A stretch of 64,000 nucleotides of DNA, taken from the NCBI GenBank assembly GCA_019722365.1, contig JADFUC010001868.1, positions 1,302,001-1,366,000 on the forward strand. Reading direction: 5' to 3'. Position numbers and translations under genes: made by a program. The stretch's first letter is position 1. Every line of letters starts with the position of its first letter. Under the pieces are notes generated by a model that saw only the letters and a program-made list of their open reading frames with translations, was not told the DNA's origin and did not search any database. Origin of the DNA: Lithospermum erythrorhizon (taxonomy: Eukaryota > Streptophyta > Magnoliopsida > Boraginales > Boraginaceae). Positions 38,504 through 55,152 of the stretch are shown here, piece after piece.

Positions 38504-40823
38504 ATGGGTATCTACAAATCCATAAAGGGTGTTGAAATATATGGAAAAAATCAAACCTTCTTTAGAGGCAAGAACATGATGGTTGAATTATTCACTTCAA
38601 GAAAATCTCTCTCTGTTGGGAGTTTTTGCTCAGTTTTCACATTGAGATGCTTGTTTCTTATTGTTCTTCTTCTTCCAACTTGTTTTGCCTGTAATCAAGA
38701 AGATTATAATTCACTTCTCTCATTCCGCCAACAAAATCGCCCTTCAACACCATTGAACTGGACATCTTTGAACTGTTGCCAATGGGAAGGTGTTAGTTGT
38801 GATGGAAATGATAGAGTCAAAAGTCTGTGGTTGCCAACAAGAGGTCTTTCTGGAACAATTAGTCCATCTATTACCAACCTGACTCATCTTTCACACCTCA
38901 ACCTCTCACACAATCACCTCTCTGATTCTCTCCCTGATGCATTTTTCAAATCCCTGAGGTATCTGCAAGTTCTTGATCTCAGCTACAATTCTCTTCTTGG
39001 TAATGCTCTCGAGCAAATTCAGCCATCAGATAATAGTCTGCCTGTCACCATTCAAATTCTTGATCTATCCAGCAATCATTTCAATGGTTCCATTGATCCT
39101 TCCTTGTTTCACCAAGCATCCAATCTCATGTTTCTCAATGTTAGCACCAACAATTTTTCCGGGCCAATTCCGACATCGATTTGCCGAAATTCAGGCCTGC
39201 TTAAGGTGCTAGATTTCTCTATGAATCATTTCAATGACCAGCTTTCTCATGGACTTGCAAGTTGTTCAAATCTTGAAATCTTCAGGGCTGGGTCTAATTC
39301 CCTTTCTGGGTTGATTCCTTATGATATTTTCAGTGTTGAATCACTAAAAGAGATATCATTGCCTTCAAATCAACTCTATGGATCAATTAATCATATTAAC
39401 CTTCTCCACCTTTCCAATCTCACTATATTTGAAGTCCAATTCAATAATTTGTCTGGTGAGCTGCCAAATGATATTGGGTATTTGTCCAACTTAGAAAACC
39501 TGGTATTTCACACCAACAACTTCACTGGTCCTATACCTTCCTCTTTGATGAAGTCTAAGAACCTCAAAGTTATGCTTTTGAGAAATAACAAGTTAAACGG
39601 TGACATCTCAGCTCTTGATTTCTCAAAACTCCAGAAGCTCGAGTCCATCGATTTAGGATACAATAACTTCAGTGGGAGCTTCCCAGCCAGCCTTTGCTTG
39701 TGTAGGTCCCTGACTGCAGTCAGATTTGCATACAACAACCTGCGTGGTGAACTTCCTGATTGCATCTCTGGAATACAAAAATTGGAACACATCTCACTTT
39801 CAAATACCTTCCTAGTAAATGCCACAGGAGCTTTGAGAATTCTGATGGCATGTAAGAATCTTACAGTAATCTTCATGTCAAGAACCTTCGAAAACGAGAA
39901 ATTACCGGATGATTACAGCATGGGGGATATAGATGGTTTCCAGAAGCTAGAAATTCTCACGCTTGGTGGGGGTAAGTTCACTGGTGAAGTCCCGAATTGG
40001 ATTTCGAAACTGAAGAAGCTGAAGCTTCTTAACCTCTCATTCAATAAGGTTTCAGGTCCAGTTCCTAGTTGGATAGGTGGTTTGTCTGACTTGGCAGTCA
40101 TAAATTTCACAGGTAATCAGCTTTCTGGGCAAATTCCAAAAGAACTTGGAAATATAACAGCCTTGAGTGCGGATAAAGATACTACAGATTTTGGATATCT
40201 TGCATTGCCTTTCTTCTTTACGGCTGGAGAGTATAACCGCCTGTTCAACTTGCCAAGGGGGTTAAAATTAGGCGGTAATAACCTCACCGGGAACATCCCA
40301 GAAGAGCTAGGCCTTCTGAAGCAGCTTCAAATCTTGGACCTCAACAATAACAGTTTATCTGGAAGGATTCCAAAAGAACTGTGTGATCTTGTAAACCTGG
40401 AGGATCTCAACTTGTCGAATAACCAATTAACTGGAGAGATTCCGGACTCACTAAGCAGGCTCAGTTTCTTATCTTCATTTAGTGTTGCAAACAATCATTT
40501 AGAGGGAGAAATCCCACACGGAGGTCAGCTGGAAACATTTAGTGCCTCTTCATTTGAGGGCAACCCAAAACTATGTGGAAACATACTACAGAGACGTTGC
40601 ACTCTTACTGCTCCACGAACTGAGGATAATGCTGCTGAAGAGGAGGAAGGCTATAGTCCATGGATTGAGCGACCCCTCTGGATTGGATATTTGGTCGGTT
40701 TTGCCATGGTGTGCATCACTCTAGTGTTCCATAGTTCATGGAGAAACGCCTACTTTGATTTTTTGAATCGCCTGGCAGGCAAGATCATCAAAAGTAGCAG
40801 CAGTGAACAAAACGATCAAATTG

Positions 40824-40854
<31 letters not shown>

Positions 40855-40882
40855 TTATGTTAGTAGCATTAGTATTTACTGA
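38504..40882 (+). CDS. LRR receptor-like protein without kinase, RLP2/RLP3 (PSY1R-related) type
   Basis: An intronless 792-aa type-I membrane protein. The methionine at residue 25 (38576) is the better start, because it places a signal peptide (hydrophobic LFLIVLLLP, cut near CFA|CNQED) close to the N-terminus. A cysteine-capped N-terminal LRR domain (NCCQWEGVSCDG) is followed by about 20 plant-type LRRs, interrupted by an island with ADKDTTDFGYLALPFFFTAG and EYNRLFNLPRG before the last four repeats. Then come a C-cap (LCGNILQRRC), an acidic juxtamembrane stretch, one transmembrane helix (WIGYLVGFAMVCITLVF) and a short cytoplasmic tail with a polyglutamine run. There is no kinase domain. The island resembles those of the PSKR/PSY1R peptide receptors. 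Arabidopsis RLP3 (RFO2) is a Fusarium-resistance protein of this type. The ligand is unknown, and signalling would need a co-receptor. Confidence 0.9.
40826..40852 (+). repeat. CAG microsatellite in the receptor-like protein tail
   Basis: Nine perfect CAG codons encode a glutamine run just before the C-terminal HYVSSISIY. Pure in-frame triplets like this are prone to length change, so the tail may be polymorphic between accessions. Confidence 0.95.
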
Positions 40883-41870
40883 AATGATTTTAGTATCAAC
40901 TACTTAAGCCTCTCTGAGTCTCTGATGAAGTTTCACTTCACTTACAGTACTAATGTATATAAGGTAGATGTTCGAGAGTTACTGAAATTCGATGAACATG
41001 TTATGGATCGATTTTGTACTTATGTTTGATTTTGTACTAATGTATATAAGGTTGTATAGAGTGTTGCAAAATGCCAATCGGAACAAAACCTGAAAAACAA
41101 CTCACAAAAGGCAAATATGCAACAAAAAATCAATAGTTAAATCTAAAAGATGAAGGACATCACTAAACACAAACCAGAAAACAAATAGAAGGTGACATGG
41201 AGATAGTAGCAACATAAACTAAAGATGTGACTCGTATAGCACAAGTTATAAACACAAAACCAAATTAACTCTTATCCACTAAGTCACATCGGCTATATAA
41301 ATACGATATCTATGTTGGGCACTAGTTATGAACACAGATGTTAGTATGTAACATAAGCATGAGCATGGCAAATATCACATTTATCAAAAGAGGTCTCGTA
41401 TTTTTTTTGTTCAGCTTCATAGTGTTACAATTTTTTATACAGGACTTGACGGTAATCACTAGTGTGTCAGATATTGATATATAAATAAGTATAGAGGATC
41501 CCATCGGAGAAGATCGCCGGTGTCTCCTTGTGCGTTGGGTGGTGACATTATAACTATTTATGCATAATGTATAATATTCTATGATTCGATTTTATCCGTT
41601 TGCTGGGTAGAAACAACAGATAATTAATTATTACATTATTTGGTCCTCGTTTGTTGGAGTAGAAGCAACGAGTGAAATAAGACACGAAAAAGAGTTAAAT
41701 GATGGATGATGAATGAATTATGACCTACTAGCCGTTACGAGATTCTTCCTTATTTTGAATTTTAGTGACGCTCCACTTTCTTTATATATTGAATTAATCT
41801 CCTCTTTCAATCTCATTTGCTTTTTGTGATAATCAATTAGGGTTTATTAACAATTAATAAAATCAAGAAA
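40883..41870. other. Spacer between the receptor-like protein gene and the E2 gene
   Basis: 3' UTR of the receptor-like protein, then AT-rich sequence without recognised features. The last 120 bases, with TTTATATATTGAAT at about 41780, are probably core promoter and leader of the E2 gene, giving a leader of only about 60 nt. Confidence 0.5.
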
Positions 41871-43451
41871 ATGGCAACAGTGAACAATGACAACTTCAAC
41901 GCTGCACCAAACCAATCTCTCCCTCCACCTAAGCCCGTCGATACTCAATCTGTTCTCAAAAGGTATACCATTTTTTATTTTTATATTTACAATTCAATTT
42001 TGAATTTTATTATGAAATTAAAGAGGATTTTGCTTGATTTTTTTGTTTTTAAACGTGTTTATGCATCCTTTTAATTAATTGAAATTAGGCCTTTTAGAGA
42101 GTTTGAATTGTACCAAAGTCTCTATAGGTTTCGACTCGAATAACTGGTTCAACCGAACTTCAAACCTTAATTTAAGGTAAATCGATTTCGAGACGTAAAC
42201 TCGACTATCTACAATTATCAAATTAATGATGTATATTACTATTACACATGAAAAAACCATTTTTGTTATAGAGTGGAACCCACTAAAGGTTCGACTCGAT
42301 TCGAGAATGGTTTGACTCAACTCGACAAATATTCATACAGGGTTCGATGAGACTTGATTTGACATAAAACTCGAACAATAAGGTTCAACTACACTCGATA
42401 ATTATAAAATCGAGTTCAAACCAAGGGTTGATTGTGTTCGACTTGTTCAAAGTCCTAATTGAAATCCGTGAACTTTGATAACTCGAAAAAAACATTTTCT
42501 ACAATTCTGGAGCTTGATTGATGCTAGTTTCACACTGCTTACAATTCAAGGTTTTAAGGGTGTTACTCTTTGCTTTTGCAGGTTGCAATCTGAACTGATG
42601 GCATTAATGGTAAGTAAACCTTTAAATCAGTTATATTTACAGGAGGCTTTGTTGGTCCATTATTCAAATTGTAGGGTTCTCTTAGACATTCCACTGACTG
42701 ATTCGGATATCTAATTTATTGATGTTTTTCTGTTGTGTTCTGTTTATTTTAGATGAGTGGTGACCCTGGAATTTCAGCCTTCCCCGAGGAAGACAACATA
42801 TTCCGGTGGAAAGGGACGATAACCGGTAGCACAGGCACTGTCTTCGAAGGAACAGAATACAAATTATCCCTCGGCTTTGCTGCCGATTATCCATTTAAAC
42901 CACCCAAGGTCAAATTTGAGACAACCTGCTTCCATCCCAATGTGGATGTGTATGGGAATATTTGCTTGGATATTCTTCAGGTTTCTCAACAACCCTTCAT
43001 TTAGTACCTCATTGTATGCAGGTGTTAGTTTGGCTATAATAATCATATGGTTTTTGTGTGTAGGATAAATGGTCATCTGCCTATGATGTAAGGACTATTC
43101 TGATTTCTATCCAGAGCTTGTTAGGAGGTAACTTCCCCCTCCCTCTCGCCCCTAAGAGATTTTGTGATGCTTGTTTCTGTGTTCTTATGCAACCATCATA
43201 TTTACTTACATCTTTCTTAAACCGTTTGTGTGGCTGATCTTGCTTTCATCAGAGCCGAACACCAGCTCGCCTCTCAACTCACAAGCAGCCACGCTTTGGG
43301 AGAATCAAGAAGGTATGCAATTCTGAAACAAACACTTTGTTGCGTTTCATAGAATTCGATTATGGCCTCTTCTAATGAGAAATGTGTGGATGGTCTCACT
43401 CTTTCTGCAGAATACAAGAAGATGGTAGTGAAACTCTACAACAAGCCATAG
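41871..43451 (+). CDS. UBC19: Ubiquitin-conjugating enzyme E2 of the UBC19/UBC20 (E2-C) type
   Basis: E2 enzyme of the UBCH10/E2-C group, which works with the anaphase-promoting complex to ubiquitinate cyclins and other mitotic proteins. Six exons give 170 aa: 41871-41962, 42582-42609, 42753-42980, 43064-43127, 43253-43312, 43411-43451. An N-terminal extension (MATVNNDNFNAAPNQS, prolines, then VDTQSVLKRLQSEL) is typical of this subgroup. The UBC fold shows YPFKPPKV, the HPN motif (101-103) and the catalytic cysteine in GNICLD (Cys111), followed by DKWSSAYDVRTIL. The C-terminus ends KLYNKP. Assignment to UBC19 versus UBC20 is not possible from sequence alone; I use one symbol for the pair. Confidence 0.93.
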
Positions 43452-44227
43452 GCGACGACTAGGCCATAGATTCTTTTACTTTCTTGATGTCATCAACTAT
43501 TCTTTGCTGATTGAAATGGAAGTGTTCCTTTTTAATACGGAGTAAATTTTTTATGATATTACCAGCTACATTTCTGTCTTGACACAACGCTTGCAGAAAT
43601 CATAATTTATTCACAAGAAGTTCCAATGCAGAACTTGAAAGCTAATCCGTCTATGATCAAAATGAAAAGTCAGCTTGTGAAAAACAACAAAATCAGTGTT
43701 AAATGTCATTCTTTTTAATAATTAACATTTAGAGCAAGTGTATCAATTTTGGAGTATCAAAATCATATCCACAATTTAATGTTTAGCAATTAGTCTAAAA
43801 TAAAACAAAAGCATTGATAAATGACAACATAAAGGATGCGAAATTTGTTATTGGTTCAAAATGGAATAAGAGCATACTGTTTTAACAAATGTGTGTCAAG
43901 TATTATTATTCCTAACAAAAACCAAGGAACGTAATATTCGAAATTTCAACATCAATTAATAAAATCTCACAACTTAAAGAAAGATTATTTACCATTCTTG
44001 CTGTACAATTGTACATCTTTTTTCCTTTTGCACTAGTGGTCACAAACATCCACTTACAACCTTCACATATGAACTTTTAGTAAATCACACCCACATTATA
44101 CTGCACCTATATATACAGAAGATATATATAACTGTCTTTAGATATATATGCTTATCATATATTTATATATATGTGCATAATTAAAATGAAAAAATACTAT
44201 GTGCATAATTGTAGGAGCTGTAGGCCA
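43452..44227. other. Convergent spacer between the E2 gene and the hexokinase-like gene
   Basis: Two 3' UTRs face each other across 0.78 kb of AT-rich DNA. The stretch 44105-44175 is a run of TATATA-rich words. No gene, RNA or transposon feature seen. Confidence 0.6.
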
Positions 44228-48217
<3,990 letters not shown>

Positions 48218-48235
48218 GTTTCTTTTCAATCAATT

Positions 48236-48595
48236 CCAATCTTCCCCACTTCCAAATATCATATTTTTAATCAATAAATTTCATCAGTCTTTTTAATCAT
48301 TCCAGTCTTACCCACATCCAAATATCAAATTTTAATCAATAAATTTCAATCTTTTTAATAATTCTAGTCTTACAGACTTCCAAAGATCATATTTTCACTA
48401 TAAAAATCCTATTTTAATCAATAAAATTTCAGTCTTTTTAATAATTCGAGCCTTACCTACTTCCAAATATCATACTTTCACTATAAACATCATATTTTAA
48501 TCAATAAATTTCAGTCTTTTTAATGATTCCAGTCTTACCCACATCCAAATATCAAATTTTAATCAATAAATTCCAGTCAACAGTCAAGATTAAGC
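48236..48595 (-). repeat. Five-copy minisatellite in the leader of the hexokinase-like gene
   Basis: About five imperfect copies of a 60-90-bp unit with the plus-strand words CTTACCCACATCCAAATATC and TTAATCAATAAATTTCAGTC. The copies differ in length because some contain an extra TTTCACTATAAA segment. The array starts only about 20 nt upstream of the start codon. It lies between the ATG and the predicted transcription start near 48900, so it is probably transcribed as part of the 5' UTR. Confidence 0.85.
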
Positions 48596-48950
48596 TCTAA
48601 ATGACTGATTTTTTTCAATTTTCAACGTTTGTCTCCTTACCCAATAATCCTGGAGTGTGGATACTTCTTTATTTATGGTGGTTTATGATTCTTGAACGTT
48701 GAGGGCAATTGTTACATTTTCTTTTTCAAAGAGTTGATAAATATACAGAGATGATCATCAAAAGGAACTGAAAAATAGTGTTTTTGGTTTAGTATGAGAA
48801 AAAAATCATGGGTTTTTTATCAAGTAAAAAATCAAGAAGAAGAGAGAGAGAGAAATAAAGAGGGAAATTGTAGAGAGAGAAAAATGTGGGAACTAGGAAG
48901 TGTTGGAAAGCGAACAGTAGATTGGAGGTGGGGTAATATATAGGTGAATC
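48596..48950 (-). promoter_or_regulatory. Promoter and leader of the hexokinase-like gene
   Basis: On the minus strand a TATA element (CCTATATATTACCC, about 48931-48943) is followed about 30-40 nt later by a CT-rich stretch with a (CT)n run near 48841-48853, typical for plant transcription starts and leaders. The predicted 5' UTR is about 680 nt if no leader intron exists. Confidence 0.55.
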
Positions 48951-51900
48951 AAAATTACGTTTTTGCCCTTTTATGATTTTTCTATATTCTTAAATTGATG
49001 GAACTTTTATATAAAATGAATAAGTTATCATGCTCTTAATAAAATGAAATATAAAGTGTAATAATAGTATAAAGCATAAGAAATGATGATATGATTCGAT
49101 TATCACGTTTGATGGTTAATATTTATTTGTGTACATTTAATTTAATTTTATTATTGGTGAGAAATGTTTGTTTCTAATTCAATTCTATTGTAATGATGGA
49201 TTATTGTCATCAGTTTCTTATAATAGGAAAAATATTGTTAGTTTTTTTACTTCATATGAATACTCGATGAAAAATAAAACAATACGAGTTGGTAGATTGA
49301 ATTTGTATATCGAAGTGTGGAATAGTGATTTCTCATTATCTTTATCTTTAATAACTTGATAAATATTTTGTAAAATTTTAATAGCAATGTTAGTCTTAAT
49401 TACTCAATATGAATAATGAACCGTTCGTCAAACTTATCCCAATATATAATACTCCGTATGATATAACAAATTTTTGTCAAACTTAACCAAATTAAATATT
49501 GTCAACTTATCAAAGTATTCAATATATTGTTTAACTTCGGTGTTTTGTTTTAATTATAATAAGTAATTAACAAGTATGATTGATTCTATTAAAAATGTGT
49601 CGTAAATGCGTAGCTGACTTGACAAAAAACGTTAGCGTATTTACCTCGGCCAATAAAGTTACTTTCAGGTGCTGTCATGATCCCAATGACGAGCATGAGA
49701 GAAATTTCTAGGGTCTTCACCTTTCCATTGTGACTCCCGACTCTGACCTAAAACCCAACAGAGTATGCCCAAAGAAGGATCTCAGATCACAAAGTTAAAC
49801 AAGCGAGGCCAAGGTGCGTCCTTGGCACAAAAGTGAAATAAACCACAGCCATTTTGATATGTGAATAAGCGTAAATGTGTCCTGGGTGAACACATGGTAT
49901 TAGATTGTCAGACCTTGTTTTTAGAAAATGAAGGAGGTGTCTCTTTAGTTAAGTAGTTCGAAATAATATTTGGTAAAACTTTTTATTATAATATATATTA
50001 AAGCCTTTAGTCTTTTATTTTCCAAATTACTCCTTTCTGTGGGCTAGAATGCATATATAGGAATAGTAGAGATGAAATGTAAGTAATTTTAGATGTGGGA
50101 TGTGCCTTACTTATAATAAACGTCTCAGATGAGAAATTTAGTGGTTTTATTATGAGATATTAAATTTGGCTAACACATCATGTCACATGAAATTTTTCTG
50201 CAAATAGTTTATGACATGAACCAACTTTGTGTCGCTTGTTTTTAGTCTTAGCAATTGTCATCATTGATGTCTTGTAAACTACTTGACAATCAAATAGAAT
50301 GATTTGAGCAAACTACTTAGGGGCATGTTGAATGTCACTCATGGTGTACTTGGTCGAATTATTCTTACTTGTTAACAAAGATCACAGGTAAAAGAATTTC
50401 AAATAAAATCATAACAATTGACTTTTATTTATTTGTCAAACTTATTTGCAGAATATTGCTCCGCAAAGTTCAACTTTTAAGGGATGAAATCATATTTGCT
50501 CCCAAAATTCTAACACTGCTAATTCTATTATTGTGATAGAAATAGTTTGTTAACAATTTAATTCTACCATATTTTTTTTATTGCAGGTTTATATTAACGA
50601 CTCTTTTAGTCTTTAACAAAACATTAGAATATGATTGTTATAATTGAAAAAATATTATTAACTTGAAATTAAGCAATACATTTTGATAGATTGGAGATTT
50701 TTATTTATGGAATATTTGATTTATCGTTATCCTTGTCTTCTTGGCAGCATCTCTCCATTTTTTGCTTTGACATACCCAATATTTTAACGTTAATTAGAGA
50801 AGCGATTAATAATAAATTACATTTTACCATCCCATCTACAATCAATAACTAAATTAATACTCCCCTCGGTAATATTTCGCATCATTCTGGTTTAAAAGAT
50901 GGATATGACTGCGCCGTTCTAGCATGCCTAAATTAATGTTATTCATTTTAATATTCTTTTTATTCTTTATGTTATTAAATTATGACTAAATTTACTTTGA
51001 ACACGCAATATAATCATTTAGATAGTCACTATGGCCTTTGAATAAGTAACGGAGCACATTTAACGCTTTCTAGCTTTTCATAAATCGTATTGCTGTATCT
51101 TTGAAATAATCTATTTTAAAGGACAATTTAGACAAGCAATACAAAATAAATTAAATCACTCTAATGGCTTCAATCACTTATAATTCTTAGCTTTAACTCA
51201 ATTTTAATTAGTTAAATGAAAATAAAATGGTCCACAACTATAAATAGAACCATAAAATGGTACACAACTATAAACTATTGACATTTCTTGAGTTAATATT
51301 ATGTAATTTTAATTTAAACAAAAGTTATATCTTTCATTTGATACTTAGAATTAATTCTAACTATAAAAATTCGAAAATAATTACGGAGTGTTATCCGGAC
51401 TAAAAGAAGTAATAATATGTATTTTATCCACAAACTAAAAAATTAGACATGCATATGTCGACTTTTTAGAATAAATTCATGCATTTATAAGCACTATCTG
51501 AAGAAAGGTTATAAAAAGAAAAAATAAGAAAACTCTATTCGATACGACTTTGTTTTCTAAAATATAAATGTCACATAATTGAACCATAAAATAAGTTGAA
51601 ATGAAGTAGGTGTACTCGTATTATATATGCTACGTAGTAATAAGGCAATGAACTTTTCTCAGTGGAAACAAGTGTCATGTGGCTAATTCTTGAGATAGTT
51701 TTTCATTTTAATGTCAACTGGAAATGACACTGAAAATAAGAAGAATAGCTTATAGTTGCCATCTATTTGGAAGAAAAAGAATTTGCACACAAACCTAACT
51801 ACTAATGGTAAACAATCAGGTAGGGAGACGATTAGGCGAATCATGAAATTTATGTAGGGAGGCGAAGTATTTAATATTATATAAATGAAAAAAAATATAC

Positions 51901-54900
51901 AAAAATTAGGAGGGCAGAGTAAGCTTAATTTTTAAATAAATAAATAATAAAAATTACATTTTTAATAACTGAAAATATAATTTTGAGAAATTTTAATAAT
52001 GACTAACCATGCCCCTCTAATTCCTCTACTGGATAGAAAGGTACATAAAAAAAGGTCCAAGTATAACTAATCCTAGATTAGGTTTAATGAAATATATGCA
52101 TTAATGAACTACAAAACCAATTATTGACCTAAAGTGGCATTGAGAAAAAAGAAAAGGGCAAAAGAGAGACAAAACTTAGAAAGTTTTTGGTCAATTTGGA
52201 GAAAAAGGAGAAGTGACTGGATAAGAATTTTGTAGAGGGTGTCAATGCTTTGGTCCTACAATAATATTCTAACTTGAGAGGGCATTTGGGCAAATACACC
52301 TTCTCACAGTAGTGGAGAAAATATGAGGAGAAACGGGGACGTTTAAAGATGTGAAGAGTGTACAAATTGCCAGCTGTGTCCAGCTAATTCCAGCTAAGCA
52401 TATCAAAAAAAGCAAATGAACAATTCTAAACTTTTGCACAAAAAATATCCCATTTGAGTGAGTGGTGGAATCTATATCTTCAAAAGTTGAATGAGTAAGC
52501 TTTATGGGGTAATTCTAGAGAAGCTACTGAAAATATATCAGATTTTTTGTTTTTAAGTCCAGTGAAAATTGTTTTAGCCCCATTTCAATAATGAGATTGC
52601 TCCAAATCCAGACTTCACAACTGTTGGGCTTCTCATTTAGAGATAAAAAATTAGTATTTGGGTATACTTTTGGACCTTTTTTAACCCAAAAGCTTGGATA
52701 ATTTTAGACGTCTGTTTGTTCATACTTCATAGTAACATTCGTTGACCGGTTCGATAAGTGTTCAGCTCTTAAATGGATTGAGCTGTCCGACTCCCACCTA
52801 GTCCAAATTGAAATAAAAGAATTAGATAAACTTTCTCTAATCTCATTTAAATTTCTAAAGAAGATAAAGAGCAACTCTCTGAAGACAAAATCATATTTGA
52901 ACTCAAAACGACCAATCTATATGACTTTTCCATGTGAATTTATCAAATGAGTAACAAGCAATCAATATTTGCATTTTAAATTAAACGTAACTTCGATCGG
53001 AGTCATGACTAGATGAGAGGGGCTTTGAATCCGACATAGCATAAGCCAGAAGATGAGAGGAAGAAACGGCATATTGGAATGGAAGATGAGATGAAATGGT
53101 TGAATAATAGGATTAGGTTAGGTTTAAAGGGATTTTGATGAATTGCTGAGGAATGAGGATTAGGTCTGGGAAAATATATATATATATGTGGGGTTGGGGT
53201 TGGGCCATGTAATGGCTGAGCCCGCTGAGGAACTTTTTTGTTCACAAATCATTACATAATAGGAGGGTTGGACCGTATGGCTGGGCTGTTAGGCCATTTG
53301 GATTAATAGGAAAATATGGGATTGTGTTAATATTGGACTGCCGGGCCAGAAATTTATTTCGAAGCTTGGTCGGTCCGATTCGCAGTTTTTAACGTTTGTG
53401 TTTGACTTTTGCGTATGCCCGAGCAGGCCCAGGAAATCGAGAGCTTTGCGTTACATGAAACAAGTAAGTAATTTACGCTATAGTGCATTTCTGAAGCTAG
53501 ATAATTCTGGCTTATTATTATCGGTATGAATGCTAATGTGTGGTGATTCAATATTGTGATACAAGATCAGAGTAGTTGCCTAATCGGATAAAAATAGTAT
53601 ATATTAAGTGGCAATGAAGAAAAAAGTATTTGGAGAGTCACAGGCCATCTTACTAAATTTAATTGTAATGGTGCCACCATATATAAAAAAGATGTCATTA
53701 GAAAGAAGGAAGGACTGAAATTCTACATAAAACAAAAGGCCAAACATGCACATATGACACATCTCTTCATTATTCAAAGAAAAAGGCCACTTCTGACAAC
53801 TCTGACATTCATTTAACCTCACTGACTCATCACCCATGTGAGCTATGGCCCATCTCCCCCTGAAACCAACCACTAAATGACAAAATTGTCCCTCCTCCCC
53901 ACTCATCAATTGTCTATTCTCATTTAAAGTTTCAACCCCTTTTTCTGCTTCCCTACTCCATCATTTACACCTTTGTGCCTTAAAGCTGTCTCCAATCAAG
54001 GCAATTGCCAATTGCTGCACGAACATTGAGACAAGCATGCTCACAATCCTATTTAATTTTATGGACTTTCAAAACCAAATTTATGAGCCTAACAAAACCC
54101 TTTTGCTCCTATGTTTTGTTTCCTTTTCAAGTACCCATGTCCATCACTCCATTTTTTACTCTCCCCCTTCTCATTTAACATTCCAAACAAGTTACGCACC
54201 CATAAGAGACATCCTACCTGAGTCCTCGCTAACAATTTATCAGAAAGTTAAATCACGATAACCTATAATTCGTACACTAGAAGACTTGGATCCAAAATCT
54301 CTACGACCCAATCTGCTTATTCGGGTCTTCTCCCTTCCTCCTTGTTTTGGAAAGAAGTGTTTTCTTTCTCTTTTAGAATTTCTAAATACTACATTATCAA
54401 GCAACAAAAAAGGAGATCAAGATAGACTAAACAACAAAATAGGAAAATATTTTTCCCATAAATCAACTAAGAAGACAGGAGAGTGAATCTTACAAAAAAT
54501 TACTCACTACTACTAGCTCTTTAGTGTAGGATACAAAACAAAGAGGATAAAAACATCTATCAATATCAAATATGATTGACAATGGTAAAGATTTTTAAAG
54601 AAATATTATAAACCAAAAAAAGTAGTAAAATATTAGAAATTAGGAGATTATACAGTGAGTTAGTACTTCCTTTGTTGCTATGATAATCCCTGTGGCCCAT
54701 AACAGAACTACAGTTTACAGAGAGGGTGGAAAATAAACAAAAGAGGGACCCCTCTCTTCCATATATCAGTTCATCACATTGTCATTTACCTATACATTAT
54801 ATGTATTTGTTGCAACTAGTAAGTTATTGCTGCTGACAATAATCCTCTGGAGATCTTCATTGCATGTCCTTTTTCTTTTGTTGGGGTATGCATTTGACAT

Positions 54901-55152
54901 AAAGCTAGTTTAGAATTATTATACTACTATCTTCTGGAATGCTACTCATACTTATCCTGCATCAACAAAACATTAACTAAAATCAAGACTCGAAAGATCA
55001 AACGAAACCAAGCCTTATCCCATTAAATGGGTACGGCTACCTAAATACAAAGCCTTTTGGAGAAGTTTGATGCACATGTAAATTGTAAAACATGGAAGTA
55101 GGCTCTTACCATAGCTAACAAGTTATTTTTTATGGCTTTCGTGATGGTTAAA
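48951..55152. other. Long intergenic region
   Basis: About 6.2 kb without a recognised gene. At 49640-49920 a less AT-rich stretch contains a GCCAAGG/CCTTGGC hairpin (49808-49826) and may be a worn transposon fragment; no coding frame survives. A (TA)n run lies at about 53177-53188. From 53600 to 54490 base composition rises and two short open frames follow each other on the plus strand (54037-54261 and 54286-54486); the first begins with a hydrophobic segment but has no match I know. The last few hundred bases contain the 3' UTR of the CCCH gene. Confidence 0.5.

Noticed and set aside
38504..38575. First 24 codons of the receptor-like protein as a genuine N-terminal extension
   Set aside because: They would push the signal peptide inward. 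The next methionine (38576) gives a standard secreted LRR protein, so the upstream ATG is probably not used, though this is not proven.
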